Assembly (NCBI GenBank): GCA_022800625.1
Contig: JAAWQR010000029.1
Location: 1 to 33,954 of the forward strand
Length of the DNA stretch: 33,954 nt
DNA from: Clostridiales bacterium
GTDB taxonomy: Bacteria; Bacillota; Clostridia; Oscillospirales; CAG-272
Direction of reading: 5' to 3'
The translations under genes and the position numbers were made by a program. Below, one piece after another: positions 15,454 through 25,809 of the stretch. Numbering within the stretch: the stretch's first letter is position 1; each line of letters begins with the position of its first letter. The notes under the pieces were generated by a model. The model had not been told where the DNA came from. It worked only from the letters and a program-made list of their open reading frames with translations, and searched no databases.

Positions 15454-15492
15454 AAAAATCCCGGACAGAACACGCACTGTCCGGGATTTTTT
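15454..15492. terminator. Bidirectional terminator
   Basis: AAAAATCCCGGACAG pairs perfectly with CTGTCCGGGATTTTT around an 8-nt loop, with A- and T-runs on both sides. It separates the rightward secreted-protein locus from the leftward epimerase gene and serves both. Confidence 0.9.
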
Positions 15493-15523
15493 GCCGCAAC
15501 GGGAATTCACCCTGCGGCAAATA

Positions 15524-16618
15524 CTATTTTTCTGTCAGAATATCCGCAATTCGGCGGCACGCAAGTCCGTCTCCGTAAGGATTTGACGCATGGCTCATGC
15601 GGGCGTACTCGTTCTTGTCCTCAAGCAAAAGCTTGAAGTTTTCGTATATCACATCCTCACTTGTGCCGACAAGCTTCAGCGTACCTGCGGCGATTCCCTC
15701 GGGACGCTCAGTCGTATCACGCATAACAAGCACAGGTTTTCCGAGAGAGGGCGCTTCCTCCTGAATTCCGCCGCTGTCCGTCAGGATCATATAGCTGCGA
15801 GAGAGGAAATTGTGGAAATCAAGCACGTCAAGCGGCTCGATAATGCGGATTCTGTCACATCCGCCAAGTTCCTCGGTTGCCGCCTTTCGGACGGTCGGAT
15901 TCATATGGATCGGATAGATCGCCTTAACATCGGGGTGCTCATCGATTATCCTGCGAATCGCGCGGAACATATGGTGCATCGGCTCTCCGAGATTTTCTCT
16001 CCTGTGCGCCGTTATCATGATAAGACGGCTTCCGCCTACCCAATCAAGCTCAGGATGCGTATAATCTTCTCTGACAGTCGTTTTGAGCGCATCTATCGCA
16101 GTATTTCCCGTTACATAAATCGTTGCGGGATCTTTGCCTTCTCTTACCAGATTTTCTTTTGAGCGCTCGGTCGGTGCAAAATTGTATTTCGCGATGATTC
16201 CGACAGCCTGTCTGTTGAATTCCTCCGGGTATGGGGAATAAATATTATATGTTCTAAGTCCTGCTTCTACATGTCCGACGGGAATCTGCATATAGAAGCA
16301 TGCAAGGGCAGTAACAAATGTCGTTGACGTATCTCCGTGAACAAGCACGACGTCAGGCGATGCCTCCTCAAGCACTGCGCGGATACGCTCCAAAATATTT
16401 ACGGTAACGTCAAAAAGAGTTTGTCCCGACTTCATGATCGACAGGTCATAATCGGGAGTTACGGAAAACGCATTCAGCACCTGATCGAGCATCTCACGGT
16501 GCTGTCCCGTAACACATACGACGGTTTCAAGCTCAGGTCGGCTTTTCAGCTCAAGCACCAGCGGACACATCTTTATAGCTTCCGGTCTTGTACCGAATAC
16601 AAGCATAACTTTTTTCAT
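15524..16618 (-). CDS. wecB: UDP-N-acetylglucosamine 2-epimerase (non-hydrolysing)
   Basis: 364 residues from the ATG at 16618, which has GGAG seven bases upstream and where family members begin (MKKVMLVFGTRPEAIKM). It converts UDP-GlcNAc to UDP-ManNAc for surface polysaccharide or teichoic acid linkage units, in the cytoplasm. The GT-B-like fold carries VLVHGDTSTTF (about 88-98), VGHVEAGLRT (about 114-123), PYPEEFNRQ (about 129-137), MITAHRRENLGEP (about 202-214), and DSGGIQEEA (about 282-290). All usual catalytic positions (Asp, His, Glu, Arg) seem present. No other sugar genes flank it; it has its own promoter (16703-16731) and terminator. The Firmicute name mnaA is equally valid. Confidence 0.93.
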   Translation of the reverse strand: MKKVMLVFGTRPEAIKMCPLVLELKSRPELETVVCVTGQHREMLDQVLNAFSVTPDYDLSIMKSGQTLFDVTVNILERIRAVLEEASPDVVLVHGDTSTTFVTALACFYMQIPVGHVEAGLRTYNIYSPYPEEFNRQAVGIIAKYNFAPTERSKENLVREGKDPATIYVTGNTAIDALKTTVREDYTHPELDWVGGSRLIMITAHRRENLGEPMHHMFRAIRRIIDEHPDVKAIYPIHMNPTVRKAATEELGGCDRIRIIEPLDVLDFHNFLSRSYMILTDSGGIQEEAPSLGKPVLVMRDTTERPEGIAAGTLKLVGTSEDVIYENFKLLLEDKNEYARMSHASNPYGDGLACRRIADILTEK

Positions 16619-16702
16619 AATCTGACTCCATTTAGCCGAAAAACGGCGATATATAGTGGCAATATATAGTAATGTTCGAATCAAAAACCTGTTTACAGCT
16701 AT

Positions 16703-16731
16703 ATTTTACCACATATGAGAGAGCATTGCAA
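16703..16731 (-). promoter_or_regulatory. Promoter of the epimerase gene
   Basis: Minus strand: TTGCAA, 17-nt spacer, TAAAAT, about 85 nt before the ATG at 16618. Confidence 0.6.
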
Positions 16732-16952
16732 GACATTTTGCCGCACAGCGGTGGCGAATTTTCACTTTATGAGGTTATACCGAAGATCCTCATTTACGAG
16801 GGAAAAGAGAAACCATCTCATACGCCGAAATTTTCTCTCTTCCCCTGCGCCCCCTTCTCTCTTCCTTGGCTGATTATTATGGGAAATGTATCATTTACAG
16901 CTATATAAAGCTTCCGTGCATTTATAAAAAGCTATCTTCATAAAATTTCTTT
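16732..16952. other. Intergenic region between uvrA and the epimerase gene
   Basis: About 220 nt with no supported gene. It contains a pyrimidine-rich tract on the plus strand (about 16830-16870) and nothing else I can interpret. Confidence 0.35.
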
Positions 16953-16978
16953 GATACTTTCTTTATAAAGAAAGTATC
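16953..16978 (-). terminator. 26-nt perfect palindrome after uvrA
   Basis: GATACTTTCTTTA and its exact reverse complement meet without a loop, 7 nt past the uvrA stop. It is AT-rich, so terminator strength is uncertain. It resembles the CTTTCTTTC/GAAAGAAAG palindromes inside the foldback element at 898-1546. Confidence 0.5.
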
Positions 16979-16985
16979 GTTCCCC

Positions 16986-19832
16986 TTACTTATCTTTCAG
17001 CTTGTCCTTCAAATACTGTCCCGTGTACGACCGCTCGCATTCTGCGACCTGTTCAGGCGTGCCTGTAGCCACGATCTCTCCTCCGCCGTCTCCGCCTTCA
17101 GGTCCGAGATCGATAATATAATCGGCAGTCTTAATCATATCAAGATTATGTTCAATCACGATAACGCTGTTTCCGCTCTCTATCAGGCGATTTAACACAT
17201 CTATCAGTTTTTCAACGTCCGCCGTGTGAAGTCCCGTCGTCGGTTCGTCGAGTATATATACGGTTCTTCCCGTCTGTCGGCGCGAAAGCTCTGTTGCAAG
17301 CTTAACCCTCTGCGCCTCTCCGCCCGACAGTGTGGTTGACGACTGACCTATTTTGATATATCCCAGCCCAACGTCGCACAGCATACGAAGTCTTGACGCA
17401 ATTTTCGGAATATCTGAGAAAAATTCAGCGCCCTCCTCACATGTCATTTCGAGCACGTCTGCAATGCTCTTTCCTTTGAATTTAACGTCGAGCGTTTCTC
17501 TGTTATATCTCTTACCGCGGCACACATCGCACGCGACATATACATCGGGCAGAAAGTGCATTTCAATCTTTTTAACACCGTCGCCCTCACATGCCTCGCA
17601 TCTGCCTCCCCTTACATTAAAGCTGAAGCGTCCTGCTTTATATCCGCGCATCTTTGCGCCGGGCGTCTTTGCAAAAAGTTCGCGTATGTCAGAGAATAGT
17701 CCCGTATATGTCGCGGGATTGGAGCGCGGCGTGCGCCCGATAGGGCTCTGGTCTATAGCTATTACCTTATCAAGGTGCTCGATACCCTCTATCTTCTTAT
17801 GAGCTCCCGGATACGTTACGGCGCGGTTGAGCTTTGATGACAGCTCGCGCAGAAGTATCGAGTTGATGAGCGACGATTTACCCGAACCTGATACTCCCGT
17901 AACACAGACAAAGCATCCGAGCGGAATTTTCACGCTAACATTTTTAAGGTTATTTTCACGCGCGCCGACGATCTTCAAAAACTTGCCGTTCCCTTTACGT
18001 CTTTCAGACGGAAGCGCAATCTTACGTCTTCCTGACAGGAAGTCTCCCGTAACGGATTTTTTGTTTGCCGCAACCTGCTTAGGAGTGCCCGCTGCGACAA
18101 CTTGTCCTCCGTGAACGCCCGCTCCCGGACCGATATCAATAATATAGTCCGATTCCTGCATCGTTTCCTCGTCATGCTCGACGACTATTACGCTGTTGCC
18201 GAGATCGCGCAGACTTTTGAGCGTTCCGATAAGCTTTGAATTATCTCTCTGATGAAGACCGATAGACGGCTCATCGAGAATATAAAGGACGCCTGTAAGC
18301 GACGAGCCTATCTGTGTTGCAAGGCGTATACGCTGCGCTTCACCGCCCGACAGAGAACCTGATTTGCGTCCGAGCGTCAGATATTCAAGTCCGACAGACT
18401 TCAAGAATCCGAGACGGCTCTTTATTTCCTTTATTATTTCATGAGCGATCTTCGCTTCGCCGCCCTCAAAGTTCAGTTTTTCGGTAAAATAGAGCGCGTC
18501 GGCAACCGACATTTTGCAGTATTCCGATATATTGAGTCCTCCGACCGTAACGGCAAGCGCGTCGCGGTTCAGTCTCATTCCGTGGCAGTCGGGACACTCC
18601 GCGTCAAGGAAAAATTGGTCGTAATATTCGTTTGTCTCTCCGCCGTAAGCAGCCCTCTCCGTGATTATTTTTATCACACCGTCAAATTTTGCAGTTCTTT
18701 GATGATGCGCTTCACCGCCGAACATTCTGACAATATCAAATTGTTTATCCGAACCGTAAAGCAAAGCATCAAGCGCCTCCGCAGGAAAGTCCGAGATCGG
18801 CATATCGAGCCCCCCTCCGTATGACTCAACAAGTGCACGCACGAGAGGACCGTTCCACGAATCCTCCGTCATCGTTTTAAAGCCGTTGACGGCTATCGCA
18901 CCTTCAGCCAAAGACAGTGACTTATCGGGAATGATCTTTTCGGGAGAAATCGAGCGGAGCGAACCAAGTCCCGAGCACGTAGGGCAAGCACCGAACGGAT
19001 TATTGAAGCTGAACATACGCGGCTCAAGCTCACCGAAGCTTATACCGTGTTCCTCGCAGGCGTAATTTGTTGAAAAATCCATCGTCTTCGGATCACTTTT
19101 TTCTTCACCGCGGGCAGGTACGGTTTCGCATACTACATGCCCGTCCGCCTCGCGGAGAGCGCATTCCACTGAATCCGTAACGCGTGTGCGGATTCCGTCT
19201 TTCATAACAAGTCTGTCCACAACGATCTCAACGGTATGCTTCAGGTTTTTATCAAGCTCGATATCTTCTCCGTCGCCGTAGATCACACCGTCAACCCTGA
19301 GCCTTACATATCCGTTACGGCGCGCATCGGTTATAACCTTCTCGTGCCGCCCTTTTTTGCCGCGCACAACGGGAGCAAGAATCATAAATCTTGTACCCTC
19401 GGGAAGCGTCATGACGCGGTCTATTATCTGATCGGGAGATATCTGCCTGATCTCTTTGCCGCATACGGGGCAGTGCGGAATACCGAGCCTTGCATAAAGT
19501 AAACGGAGATAGTCGTAAATTTCGGTCACGGTTCCGACGGTTGAGCGCGGATTTTTCGACGTTGTTTTCTGATCTATGGATATAGCGGGAGACAGCCCGT
19601 CGATAGAATCAACTTCCGGCTTGTCAAGCTGACCTAAAAACTGTCTTGCATATGAGGACAGACTTTCAACAAAGCGTCTGTGTCCTTCTGCATATATTGT
19701 ATCAAACGCAAGAGACGATTTTCCGCATCCCGACAGTCCCGTCAGTATTACAAGTTTATCACGCGGTATCGTAACATTTATATTTTTTAGATTATTCACG
19801 CGTGCGCCGCGTATTTCTATATTTTTCTGCAT
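16986..19832 (-). CDS. uvrA: Excinuclease ABC subunit A
   Basis: About 948 residues, the family's usual length. UvrA is the damage-sensing ABC ATPase of nucleotide excision repair; it loads UvrB onto distorted DNA. Seen in order: first Walker [10 protein letters not shown] (about 32-40), first zinc finger beginning CPVCGKEI, first signature [14 protein letters not shown], second Walker [10 protein letters not shown], second zinc finger CEACEGDG...CDVCRG, second signature [15 protein letters not shown], and Walker [11 protein letters not shown]. The start at 19832 ([15 protein letters not shown]) matches the family and has AAGGAA about ten bases upstream. The in-frame ATG at 19880 has no Shine-Dalgarno. 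It is last in the leftward operon with TerB-, BrxD- and helicase-like genes, not next to uvrB as is common. Confidence 0.97.
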   Translation of the reverse strand: MQKNIEIRGARVNNLKNINVTIPRDKLVILTGLSGCGKSSLAFDTIYAEGHRRFVESLSSYARQFLGQLDKPEVDSIDGLSPAISIDQKTTSKNPRSTVGTVTEIYDYLRLLYARLGIPHCPVCGKEIRQISPDQIIDRVMTLPEGTRFMILAPVVRGKKGRHEKVITDARRNGYVRLRVDGVIYGDGEDIELDKNLKHTVEIVVDRLVMKDGIRTRVTDSVECALREADGHVVCETVPARGEEKSDPKTMDFSTNYACEEHGISFGELEPRMFSFNNPFGACPTCSGLGSLRSISPEKIIPDKSLSLAEGAIAVNGFKTMTEDSWNGPLVRALVESYGGGLDMPISDFPAEALDALLYGSDKQFDIVRMFGGEAHHQRTAKFDGVIKIITERAAYGGETNEYYDQFFLDAECPDCHGMRLNRDALAVTVGGLNISEYCKMSVADALYFTEKLNFEGGEAKIAHEIIKEIKSRLGFLKSVGLEYLTLGRKSGSLSGGEAQRIRLATQIGSSLTGVLYILDEPSIGLHQRDNSKLIGTLKSLRDLGNSVIVVEHDEETMQESDYIIDIGPGAGVHGGQVVAAGTPKQVAANKKSVTGDFLSGRRKIALPSERRKGNGKFLKIVGARENNLKNVSVKIPLGCFVCVTGVSGSGKSSLINSILLRELSSKLNRAVTYPGAHKKIEGIEHLDKVIAIDQSPIGRTPRSNPATYTGLFSDIRELFAKTPGAKMRGYKAGRFSFNVRGGRCEACEGDGVKKIEMHFLPDVYVACDVCRGKRYNRETLDVKFKGKSIADVLEMTCEEGAEFFSDIPKIASRLRMLCDVGLGYIKIGQSSTTLSGGEAQRVKLATELSRRQTGRTVYILDEPTTGLHTADVEKLIDVLNRLIESGNSVIVIEHNLDMIKTADYIIDLGPEGGDGGGEIVATGTPEQVAECERSYTGQYLKDKLKDK

Positions 19833-19892
19833 TTTAAAAATGTTCCTTTTCTTTGCTGAGCCATTTGCTTTTTCCGACATGAAAAATATGGC

Positions 19893-22199
19893 TTATTTAT
19901 CTGTTACGGCAGTTCGCTGCGGTTTGTTTTGAAATGCCGCCAGCCTCTTTTCCGCTTCATCCGTTCTGAGCTTATCCTCAACATATGCGCGCCGCAGAAG
20001 CTCTCCCGGTACATACATGTCATATTTGCCGAATGCAGGTGCTTCTGTCCCTCCGACAAGCTCTTCCTTATCAATTCCGTTTCGGGCTACGCCTGCTAGG
20101 TGACGAAGCAGTGCTTCGCCGTCTCCTCTCTCCAGCTTAAAGCTCATAAAATAGCATCCGTTAAATTCAAGCGAGTTCAGTCCGAACGCTCCCGAATTTT
20201 TCTGAATAAATCTTCTCATAGTACGGAAGCTCCGTGTTCCGAGCCACGGGAAATATACCCATGTCGCACCGCCTATCGGAAGTATGTCGCGCTCAGTCAT
20301 TCCCGTGTTTTTTGCGACTTTCCTTGCAGTTTTCAGGCGGGCGGCCGCATCAGGCTTCAGATACGGATATTCCGTATCCTCACGCAGTACCTCGCACATT
20401 CTTTCAAGTATCCTTGTGTGTACCTCACCGTAGTCACCGGGCCATGCGATCTCCATTTTTCCCTTAACTTGATGAACGTATACAAGACGGTGCGGCACAT
20501 CTACCTCTTCGACCTCCCATACACGTCCTGCAAGAGCAAATCTGTCGCCTGCCGGCGGAGCTGACGTGATAGTACCGATCTCCGAGGATTCACATCTTAC
20601 GGTATAGTCCTCCGAATCCTTAAAGACCGCAAAAAATTTGAAAGAGCCTACAAGCTTTTCGCCGCGAAGTCCGACAAGCAACTCGCCGTCCTCCGTCATT
20701 TCAATAAAATCATCCTTCAGCATTGAGTAAAGCAAAAGCTTATATTCGTCTTTTTTAATATACCTGAACGGAGGAAGCGAGAGGACACGCTCGGCAAGCC
20801 GTCTCGGATTCATCGCTCCGTTTCCGACAAGAATCGACAAGGTCTGCTGAAAAAGCAGGCTGAACGGACATTTTACCTCCATGGGCGGCTCGATAAAACG
20901 CTCTTCAATATAGAGCTGAACTATTGCTATCGCGCGAAGCAGCTCCCATGGAATCAGATCGGGAAGCGGCGCATTCGGAAGCGGTTCTTCCTCTCTGAAC
21001 ACCATCATCATCTCAGGCGGATCTTCGCGTCTGCCCGAGCGTCCGAGTCTTTGAAGAAACGAAGATACCGTATGCGGTGCGCCCATATGAACAACGCGTT
21101 CAAGTCTTCCGATATCTACTCCCAGCTCCAGCGTTACCGTAGCACAGGTCACAGCATGAGTTTCATCCGACTTCATTTTCATCTCCGCATCTTCGCGAAG
21201 CGCAGCGGACAGATTCCCGTGATGTATAAGAAAAATATCAGGCTCGCCGCGGTATTCCGCGATCTGTCTGAGGGTCGCCGTTACATATTCCGTTTCTTCT
21301 CTCGAATTTGAAAAAACTATCGCTTTTTTATCCCTCACACAGTCATAAGCATATTCAAATCCGGCATCAAGGCTGAATGTTTCACCGCCCTTATTTTCTG
21401 CGTCCCCGTCTGTTTCCTTTTCTGAATCCTGCGGCGCATTCCCCATAGTTTCCGCAATGTTCCGCTCAGTTTCAGATGATATCGGGTGATTATTTATAAA
21501 AAAATGCTCCATTCCGAGTCTCATACGAAGCGATTTTTGTGTCGGAATCGGCGCTGATGTCTCACGCATACTTCCCGCCGACAGCCACTCTGCGGCAGCA
21601 TCAAGATCTCCGAGGGTCGCCGACAGTCCGATCCTTCTCGGACAAGCTCCCGCAAGAGATGACAGCCTTGAAAGCTGACAGATGATCTGATTTCCGCGGT
21701 CGGAGCCTGTCAGAGTATGTATCTCATCTATGATAACATATCTGAGGTCGCCGAAAAGGCGCGGCACGTCTCCCGGACGGCGTATCATCATGGCTTCAAG
21801 CGATTCAGGCGTTATTTGCAGTATTCCCGACGGATTTTTCAAAGCGCGCGACTTATGAGAGCCCGACACATCTCCGTGCCAGTGATACACGGGAATTCCC
21901 GTCATATCGGTGAGATGAGCTATACGTCCGAACTGATCGTTTATAAGCGATTTGAGCGGAGCAATATAAAGCACGCCGAAGCTTTGCGGCGCGTTATCGT
22001 ACATTTGCGAAAGGATAGGGAAAAAAGCGGCTTCTGTCTTACCCGATGCGGTTGAAGAGGACAAAAGAAGATTATTTTCCGTTCCGAAAATAACCCGAGC
22101 CGCTTCAAGCTGCATTTCATGAAGCTTTTCCCATCCGTGTGAATATATATACTCCCTTATAAACGGAGAATATGAATAGAAAATCTGTTCATCCGTCAT
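19893..22199 (-). CDS. Lhr/BrxHI-like superfamily II DEAD/DEAH helicase
   Basis: 768 residues. ATP-dependent helicase with motif [11 protein letters not shown] (about 48-57), Ia-like APLKSLIND, motif II DEIH (about 157-160), motif III LSATLG, motif IV region [12 protein letters not shown], and motif [13 protein letters not shown] (about 380-390), followed by a C-terminal winged-helix/Lhr-core region. An acidic insert (about 245-270) separates the RecA domains. BrxHI helicases of BREX-type systems belong to this Lhr-like group. The start has a GGCGG-type Shine-Dalgarno; the gap to the upstream ATPase is 39 nt, and to uvrA about 60 nt. Its direct partnership with the BrxD-type ATPase is known from other genomes; the DNA substrate is unknown. 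Confidence 0.88.
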   Translation of the reverse strand: MTDEQIFYSYSPFIREYIYSHGWEKLHEMQLEAARVIFGTENNLLLSSSTASGKTEAAFFPILSQMYDNAPQSFGVLYIAPLKSLINDQFGRIAHLTDMTGIPVYHWHGDVSGSHKSRALKNPSGILQITPESLEAMMIRRPGDVPRLFGDLRYVIIDEIHTLTGSDRGNQIICQLSRLSSLAGACPRRIGLSATLGDLDAAAEWLSAGSMRETSAPIPTQKSLRMRLGMEHFFINNHPISSETERNIAETMGNAPQDSEKETDGDAENKGGETFSLDAGFEYAYDCVRDKKAIVFSNSREETEYVTATLRQIAEYRGEPDIFLIHHGNLSAALREDAEMKMKSDETHAVTCATVTLELGVDIGRLERVVHMGAPHTVSSFLQRLGRSGRREDPPEMMMVFREEEPLPNAPLPDLIPWELLRAIAIVQLYIEERFIEPPMEVKCPFSLLFQQTLSILVGNGAMNPRRLAERVLSLPPFRYIKKDEYKLLLYSMLKDDFIEMTEDGELLVGLRGEKLVGSFKFFAVFKDSEDYTVRCESSEIGTITSAPPAGDRFALAGRVWEVEEVDVPHRLVYVHQVKGKMEIAWPGDYGEVHTRILERMCEVLREDTEYPYLKPDAAARLKTARKVAKNTGMTERDILPIGGATWVYFPWLGTRSFRTMRRFIQKNSGAFGLNSLEFNGCYFMSFKLERGDGEALLRHLAGVARNGIDKEELVGGTEAPAFGKYDMYVPGELLRRAYVEDKLRTDEAEKRLAAFQNKPQRTAVTDK

Positions 22200-22238
22200 T
22201 TGATTCGCCGCCTTTCTTATGCTGATTTTCCGCTGATT

Positions 22239-23606
22239 TTACAGTACTATATCGTCTATCGTTATTTTATCTGAAGAATTCCCTACACCATTTTTGCTCT
22301 CTTCCGAGCTCTGCGTAATATTCTCATGGTTTCCGATCGACGGCATGATCTCCTTATAACTTTTATCGGGATTTTGATATAGCAGATCAAGCAAGGTTAC
22401 GTAATCCCTAATTATTTCCCGCGGTGTTATCATCGATTCCGCGCCCGCCCTTGACAAAGAGCTTCTGAGAAATTCCGTCATCTCATCTTCGCTTATCCTG
22501 ACCTCCCATGAATAATACCTGCCGTGGAGAGACGTAAGCCGTCTGATAAGCGCCAAAAGCTCAACGTCGGAAAGTCTGCGAAGCCTTATCACAGGTCCCA
22601 TCATGCTTTTGAGCGGAGAACCGTCTGAGCCTTCCGCCGCATGTGCAAAGCGACCGTCCGACAAGCGCGAACGAAGAGCTTCATAGCTGAACAGTCCGCG
22701 GCGGCTGTCCTCCAAAAACTGCGGAGTCCCGCCGAACACGAGCATCATGCCCCCTGCTCTTCCCTGCATGGTGTCGTTGTACATTGAAAGGATCTTTTCA
22801 TAATTCGCTTCGCGCGATATGCGGTTCGGAATCTTATATAGATTCACGCCTTCATCAATAAAAATACAAAGTCCCGAATAGCCTACATGCCTTACAAGAG
22901 CGGCGATAAGCTTGATATTATCGTACCAATTGGAGTCGTCGATCACTGAAACGGAACGAAGTCCCGTAGCGCGCCTTGCTTCAGTCTTGTTCCCGTACTC
23001 TCCGCGAAGCCACCTGAGACACGCGGACATTTTTTCATCGTCGCCGTCGCCGTAAGCTTTGCAGTATTCACTGACGATCAAAGCAAAATCAAATCCTCCG
23101 ACTCCTGCTTCGAGAATGCGAGCATCAGCTACGATACGGGCTGTAACAAGAGAGGCAAAATTTTCATCTCCCGCAGAAACTCCCTCCGATATCAGTCTTT
23201 CCGAAACGGAGGAATACCATTTGCCTATTATCACGGGGAGCGCTCCGCCGTCGGGGGAGCTTTTGCAGGAAAGATTTCGTATCAGCTCGCGGTATGTCGC
23301 GAGTCCGCCCGTGCCGCAAAGCCTTCTTTCGGGAGAAAGATCGCAGTCTGCGGTAACAAATCCGCGCTCCGCGGCATATCCGCGCATAAGCTGTATCAGA
23401 AAACTTTTACCCGAGCCGTATCTTCCGATTATAAATCTTGTAACTCCCTCTCCGCCCTCAACGCGGCGCATATCCTCCGTCATAGCTTCAATCTCGTCAA
23501 CGCGTCCGATCGCAATATATGGTGCGCCTGAGCGCGGAACCACTCCCGCCGATGCGGACGACAGAAGTGTACCGAGTATTCTGCGAGGAATCTTTTCTGT
23601 GTTCAC
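22239..23606 (-). CDS. BrxD-type (DUF2791) P-loop ATP-binding protein
   Basis: 455 residues starting at a GTG with a strong GGAGG eight bases upstream. N-terminal IPRRILGTLLSSASAGVVPR and the immediately following GRVDEI are typical of the DUF2791/BrxD family. Walker A is GRYGSGKS (61-68); Walker B is LCIFIDEG (246-253); a sensor-like GGTPQFLEDSRRGLFSYEA lies near 287-305. These AAA-like ATPases accompany Lhr-type helicases in BREX variants and in stand-alone clusters. Here there is no BrxC, PglX methylase or PglZ nearby, so this is not a full BREX locus. It lies 80 nt after the TerB-domain gene and 39 nt before the helicase in one operon. Confidence 0.85.
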   Translation of the reverse strand: MNTEKIPRRILGTLLSSASAGVVPRSGAPYIAIGRVDEIEAMTEDMRRVEGGEGVTRFIIGRYGSGKSFLIQLMRGYAAERGFVTADCDLSPERRLCGTGGLATYRELIRNLSCKSSPDGGALPVIIGKWYSSVSERLISEGVSAGDENFASLVTARIVADARILEAGVGGFDFALIVSEYCKAYGDGDDEKMSACLRWLRGEYGNKTEARRATGLRSVSVIDDSNWYDNIKLIAALVRHVGYSGLCIFIDEGVNLYKIPNRISREANYEKILSMYNDTMQGRAGGMMLVFGGTPQFLEDSRRGLFSYEALRSRLSDGRFAHAAEGSDGSPLKSMMGPVIRLRRLSDVELLALIRRLTSLHGRYYSWEVRISEDEMTEFLRSSLSRAGAESMITPREIIRDYVTLLDLLYQNPDKSYKEIMPSIGNHENITQSSEESKNGVGNSSDKITIDDIVL

Positions 23607-23686
23607 CTCGTTTACCTCCGTTTTTGAGTATAATATACTTTGTTACTGCCGTTTATAAGCTTATATCTCAACAGCTCAGCTTTCAC

Positions 23687-25477
23687 CTACAAACCGATCT
23701 CTTCTCTGTAATCCTCAATTATACGGTAATCGCCGCAGCTCATTTCAAGAACAACATCTCCGATAATCTCATATGCCGCCTCATTTATCTCCGATGCTGC
23801 GCTGTCCGCAAAAAGTCCCGCTTTCCTGCAATATTCGGAAAACGAGCCGCCGTCAAGCACATTACGCATCGCATTCGCCAGCTGTGCCGAACGAACTTCA
23901 AGCACGTCCATCAAATTTTCTTCACACGACGCGGCTTCATCGACTGCAGTGTCTGAATCTTCACCGATATCGGTTTGCAGATCAATAAGATCTGTGTCCT
24001 CATGCACCCCATCAAATTCGTCAGATATTATCGCTCCTGTCGGCTCATCAAGTGCTTCCGAAACGCCGTCATTCTCGTCCGGTATCTCCCCAAATTCTCC
24101 GTCCGTCAAAATATCCGTATTTTTCCACGACGTCTCCTCAATTTGTGCTGCGGCTTCATGCGTAAGCGGAATGCTCGGAGAGTCGTAATATTTAAGATAA
24201 TCTCTTTCTTCCTCGCTGACAGCGGATATTTCCGCCGACTGCCCTCGCAGCTTAGGTGCGGACAGCCTTGCTTTGACACCGTATCTGGCGCGGACGGCAT
24301 TTTCCGCTCCCTTCAGCATTTCCGTAACAGCCCTTCTCTGCTCAGGAGATCGCATAAATGTACAAAGCGTAAGCGTTATTCTTTTTTTTATATTTGAAGA
24401 ACACAGAGAACCGCAAAATACATCGCGTGAGATTTTCATGTCTCTTTGACACGATTTATCGAACAATCCCTTGCCGCTTATCATATCCTCTCGCAAAGCT
24501 GCATCAAATACCGCTCCGACCTTATTTTCAAAATCATCTATTTTATCGGCATATCTGCTGCGGCACGGTGAATAATCCGCCATGCAAACTCGGACAATGC
24601 GCGGAAAATATTCCGTTCCGTGCGTCTCGTCATAAGCCCTTGCCGCATCGGCATAAAATTCCTTTACCGTGGAGCGGGAACAAATATCGCTGATTACGGG
24701 TATCAGCGCTTCGGGCAGCGGCGTTCGGTATACGATACAATAATCAGCCATCCACTCGGACATATACTTATCAAGCTCGGGATGATATCTTCTGTACAGC
24801 ATCCATATTCGCGCAAGCAGATTAGCACCGTCGGCAGCTCCCGTAAGCTCTTCAACATTGATAAGCTCATATATAAACAGCAGTAAATACGACAGATCAG
24901 CGTCGGGAAGACAGATTCCGTCGAACAAGTTGTTTTTCATATGCAAATAATAGTCCCACTGCGCAGGATTCAGTTGTTTAAACTGCGGTATATACGCAAA
25001 ATACGTCGTGTGAGGCGGAACTTTTGCATTATCTTCTTTTTTTAAATACAGTTTTTGAGAACGCTCGAAGCTTTCGCGTGCATCTGCCGCAAATTTTCCG
25101 TAAAAATCATATCCGTTCGGCCACGAGCGCACCTCGGCATATGTCAGCATAGGTCCCGGAAGAGAATATTCGCTCTCGGGCGCCCCGCTGTCCTTGCCTT
25201 TTTTCTCTGTTTGACATCTTCTGCTTACTCTGTCATACACCGAAGCATGAGATTTATACTGAGCCGTTCTGAAACCTGATGAATGTGCGCTATGCCGACT
25301 TTCTTCCGGTTTCGGCGGTATACTGAAATCTCCCGCCTTACCTTGTGAGCTTTCCTTTCCGTCAGTTACATCTACGGCCAACTCTATACTTCCGGTATCT
25401 CTCGAAGGAGCCGGCACATAAGACGTACGGCGCGGCACATGTGAAAGCGTAAAATCATCGAATTCGCCTTTCTCCAT
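23687..25477 (-). CDS. TerB N-/C-terminal-domain protein
   Basis: 596 residues from the ATG at 25477, which has AGAGG nine bases upstream (the ATG at 25486 overlaps that site). Residues 1-100 are polar and probably disordered. A TerB_N-type domain (about 110-310) shows VRSWPNGYDFYGKFAADARE, YFAYIPQFKQLNPAQWDYYLHMKN (key residues QLNPAQWDYYL) and LLLFIYELINVE. A second helical region follows, then an acidic linker (about 440-530) and a C-terminal segment (about 530-596, LDGGSFSEYCRKAGLFADS..INEAAYEIIGD) that fits TerB_C. In comparative studies TerB_N/TerB_C proteins are linked to tellurite-type stress and phage-defence gene neighbourhoods. First gene of the operon behind a consensus promoter with an SOS-like box. 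Confidence 0.8.
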   Translation of the reverse strand: MEKGEFDDFTLSHVPRRTSYVPAPSRDTGSIELAVDVTDGKESSQGKAGDFSIPPKPEESRHSAHSSGFRTAQYKSHASVYDRVSRRCQTEKKGKDSGAPESEYSLPGPMLTYAEVRSWPNGYDFYGKFAADARESFERSQKLYLKKEDNAKVPPHTTYFAYIPQFKQLNPAQWDYYLHMKNNLFDGICLPDADLSYLLLFIYELINVEELTGAADGANLLARIWMLYRRYHPELDKYMSEWMADYCIVYRTPLPEALIPVISDICSRSTVKEFYADAARAYDETHGTEYFPRIVRVCMADYSPCRSRYADKIDDFENKVGAVFDAALREDMISGKGLFDKSCQRDMKISRDVFCGSLCSSNIKKRITLTLCTFMRSPEQRRAVTEMLKGAENAVRARYGVKARLSAPKLRGQSAEISAVSEEERDYLKYYDSPSIPLTHEAAAQIEETSWKNTDILTDGEFGEIPDENDGVSEALDEPTGAIISDEFDGVHEDTDLIDLQTDIGEDSDTAVDEAASCEENLMDVLEVRSAQLANAMRNVLDGGSFSEYCRKAGLFADSAASEINEAAYEIIGDVVLEMSCGDYRIIEDYREEIGL

Positions 25478-25510
25478 TTTTCCCATCCTCTAAAATTGTA
25501 CATGCTCGCT

Positions 25511-25524
25511 CGAACATTAGTTTG
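25511..25524 (-). promoter_or_regulatory. LexA (SOS)-like box over the operon start site
   Basis: CGAAC-ATTA-GTTTG on the plus strand fits the Gram-positive LexA operator pattern CGAAC-N4-GTTYG in both half-sites, though the four central bases differ from the Bacillus preference. It begins 8 nt after the -10 box, where transcription should start. uvrA, a classical SOS gene, is in the operon it would control. Confidence 0.55.
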
Positions 25525-25532
25525 ATACAATC

Positions 25533-25561
25533 ATTATATCATGCCTCAATCCCTGTGTCAA
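25533..25561 (-). promoter_or_regulatory. Perfect promoter of the TerB-BrxD-helicase-uvrA operon
   Basis: Minus strand: TTGACA, exactly 17 nt, TATAAT. Start codon of the first gene lies about 55 nt downstream. No comparable promoter was seen between the four genes. Confidence 0.85.
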
Positions 25562-25760
25562 TGGATTTGAATGATTTTATGCAGCTACATTTATCCTTTT
25601 ATCTCAATTTTACGTAAATTAAGGAGAAATTCCAAGCATTTACACCGATATTTGTAATGTGCTGAAAATGACAGATGATACTCTTTGCCGCCAATATAAA
25701 GAAATAGATCAACCCTAGATTTTGCTATGTAAAGTCCGGGGTTGATCTTCTTTTTTAATT
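25562..25760 (+). terminator. Orphan rightward terminator in intergenic DNA
   Basis: The terminator is at 25706-25757: AGATCAACCC pairs with GGGTTGATCT, followed by TTCTTTTTT. No rightward gene is recognised before it. AAGGAG at about 25620-25625 precedes a short open stretch that ends with TAG inside the hairpin, but it lacks a standard start at the right spacing. Possible remnant gene tail or small RNA. Confidence 0.4.
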
Positions 25761-25802
25761 AAAAAGCAAAGCAGAAGCACCACACACACGATGCTTCTGC
25801 TT
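25761..25802 (-). terminator. Terminator of the AbrB-family gene
   Basis: AAGCAGAAGCA and TGCTTCTGCTT pair around a GT/CA-rich loop; on the minus strand the stem is followed by TTGCTTTTT. It starts 8 nt past the stop codon at 25810. Confidence 0.85.
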
Positions 25803-25809
25803 CATTATC

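Noticed and set aside
16986-25486. Complete BREX locus
   Set aside because: Only BrxD- and BrxHI-like genes are present; no BrxC, PglX or PglZ-like gene is visible in the window.
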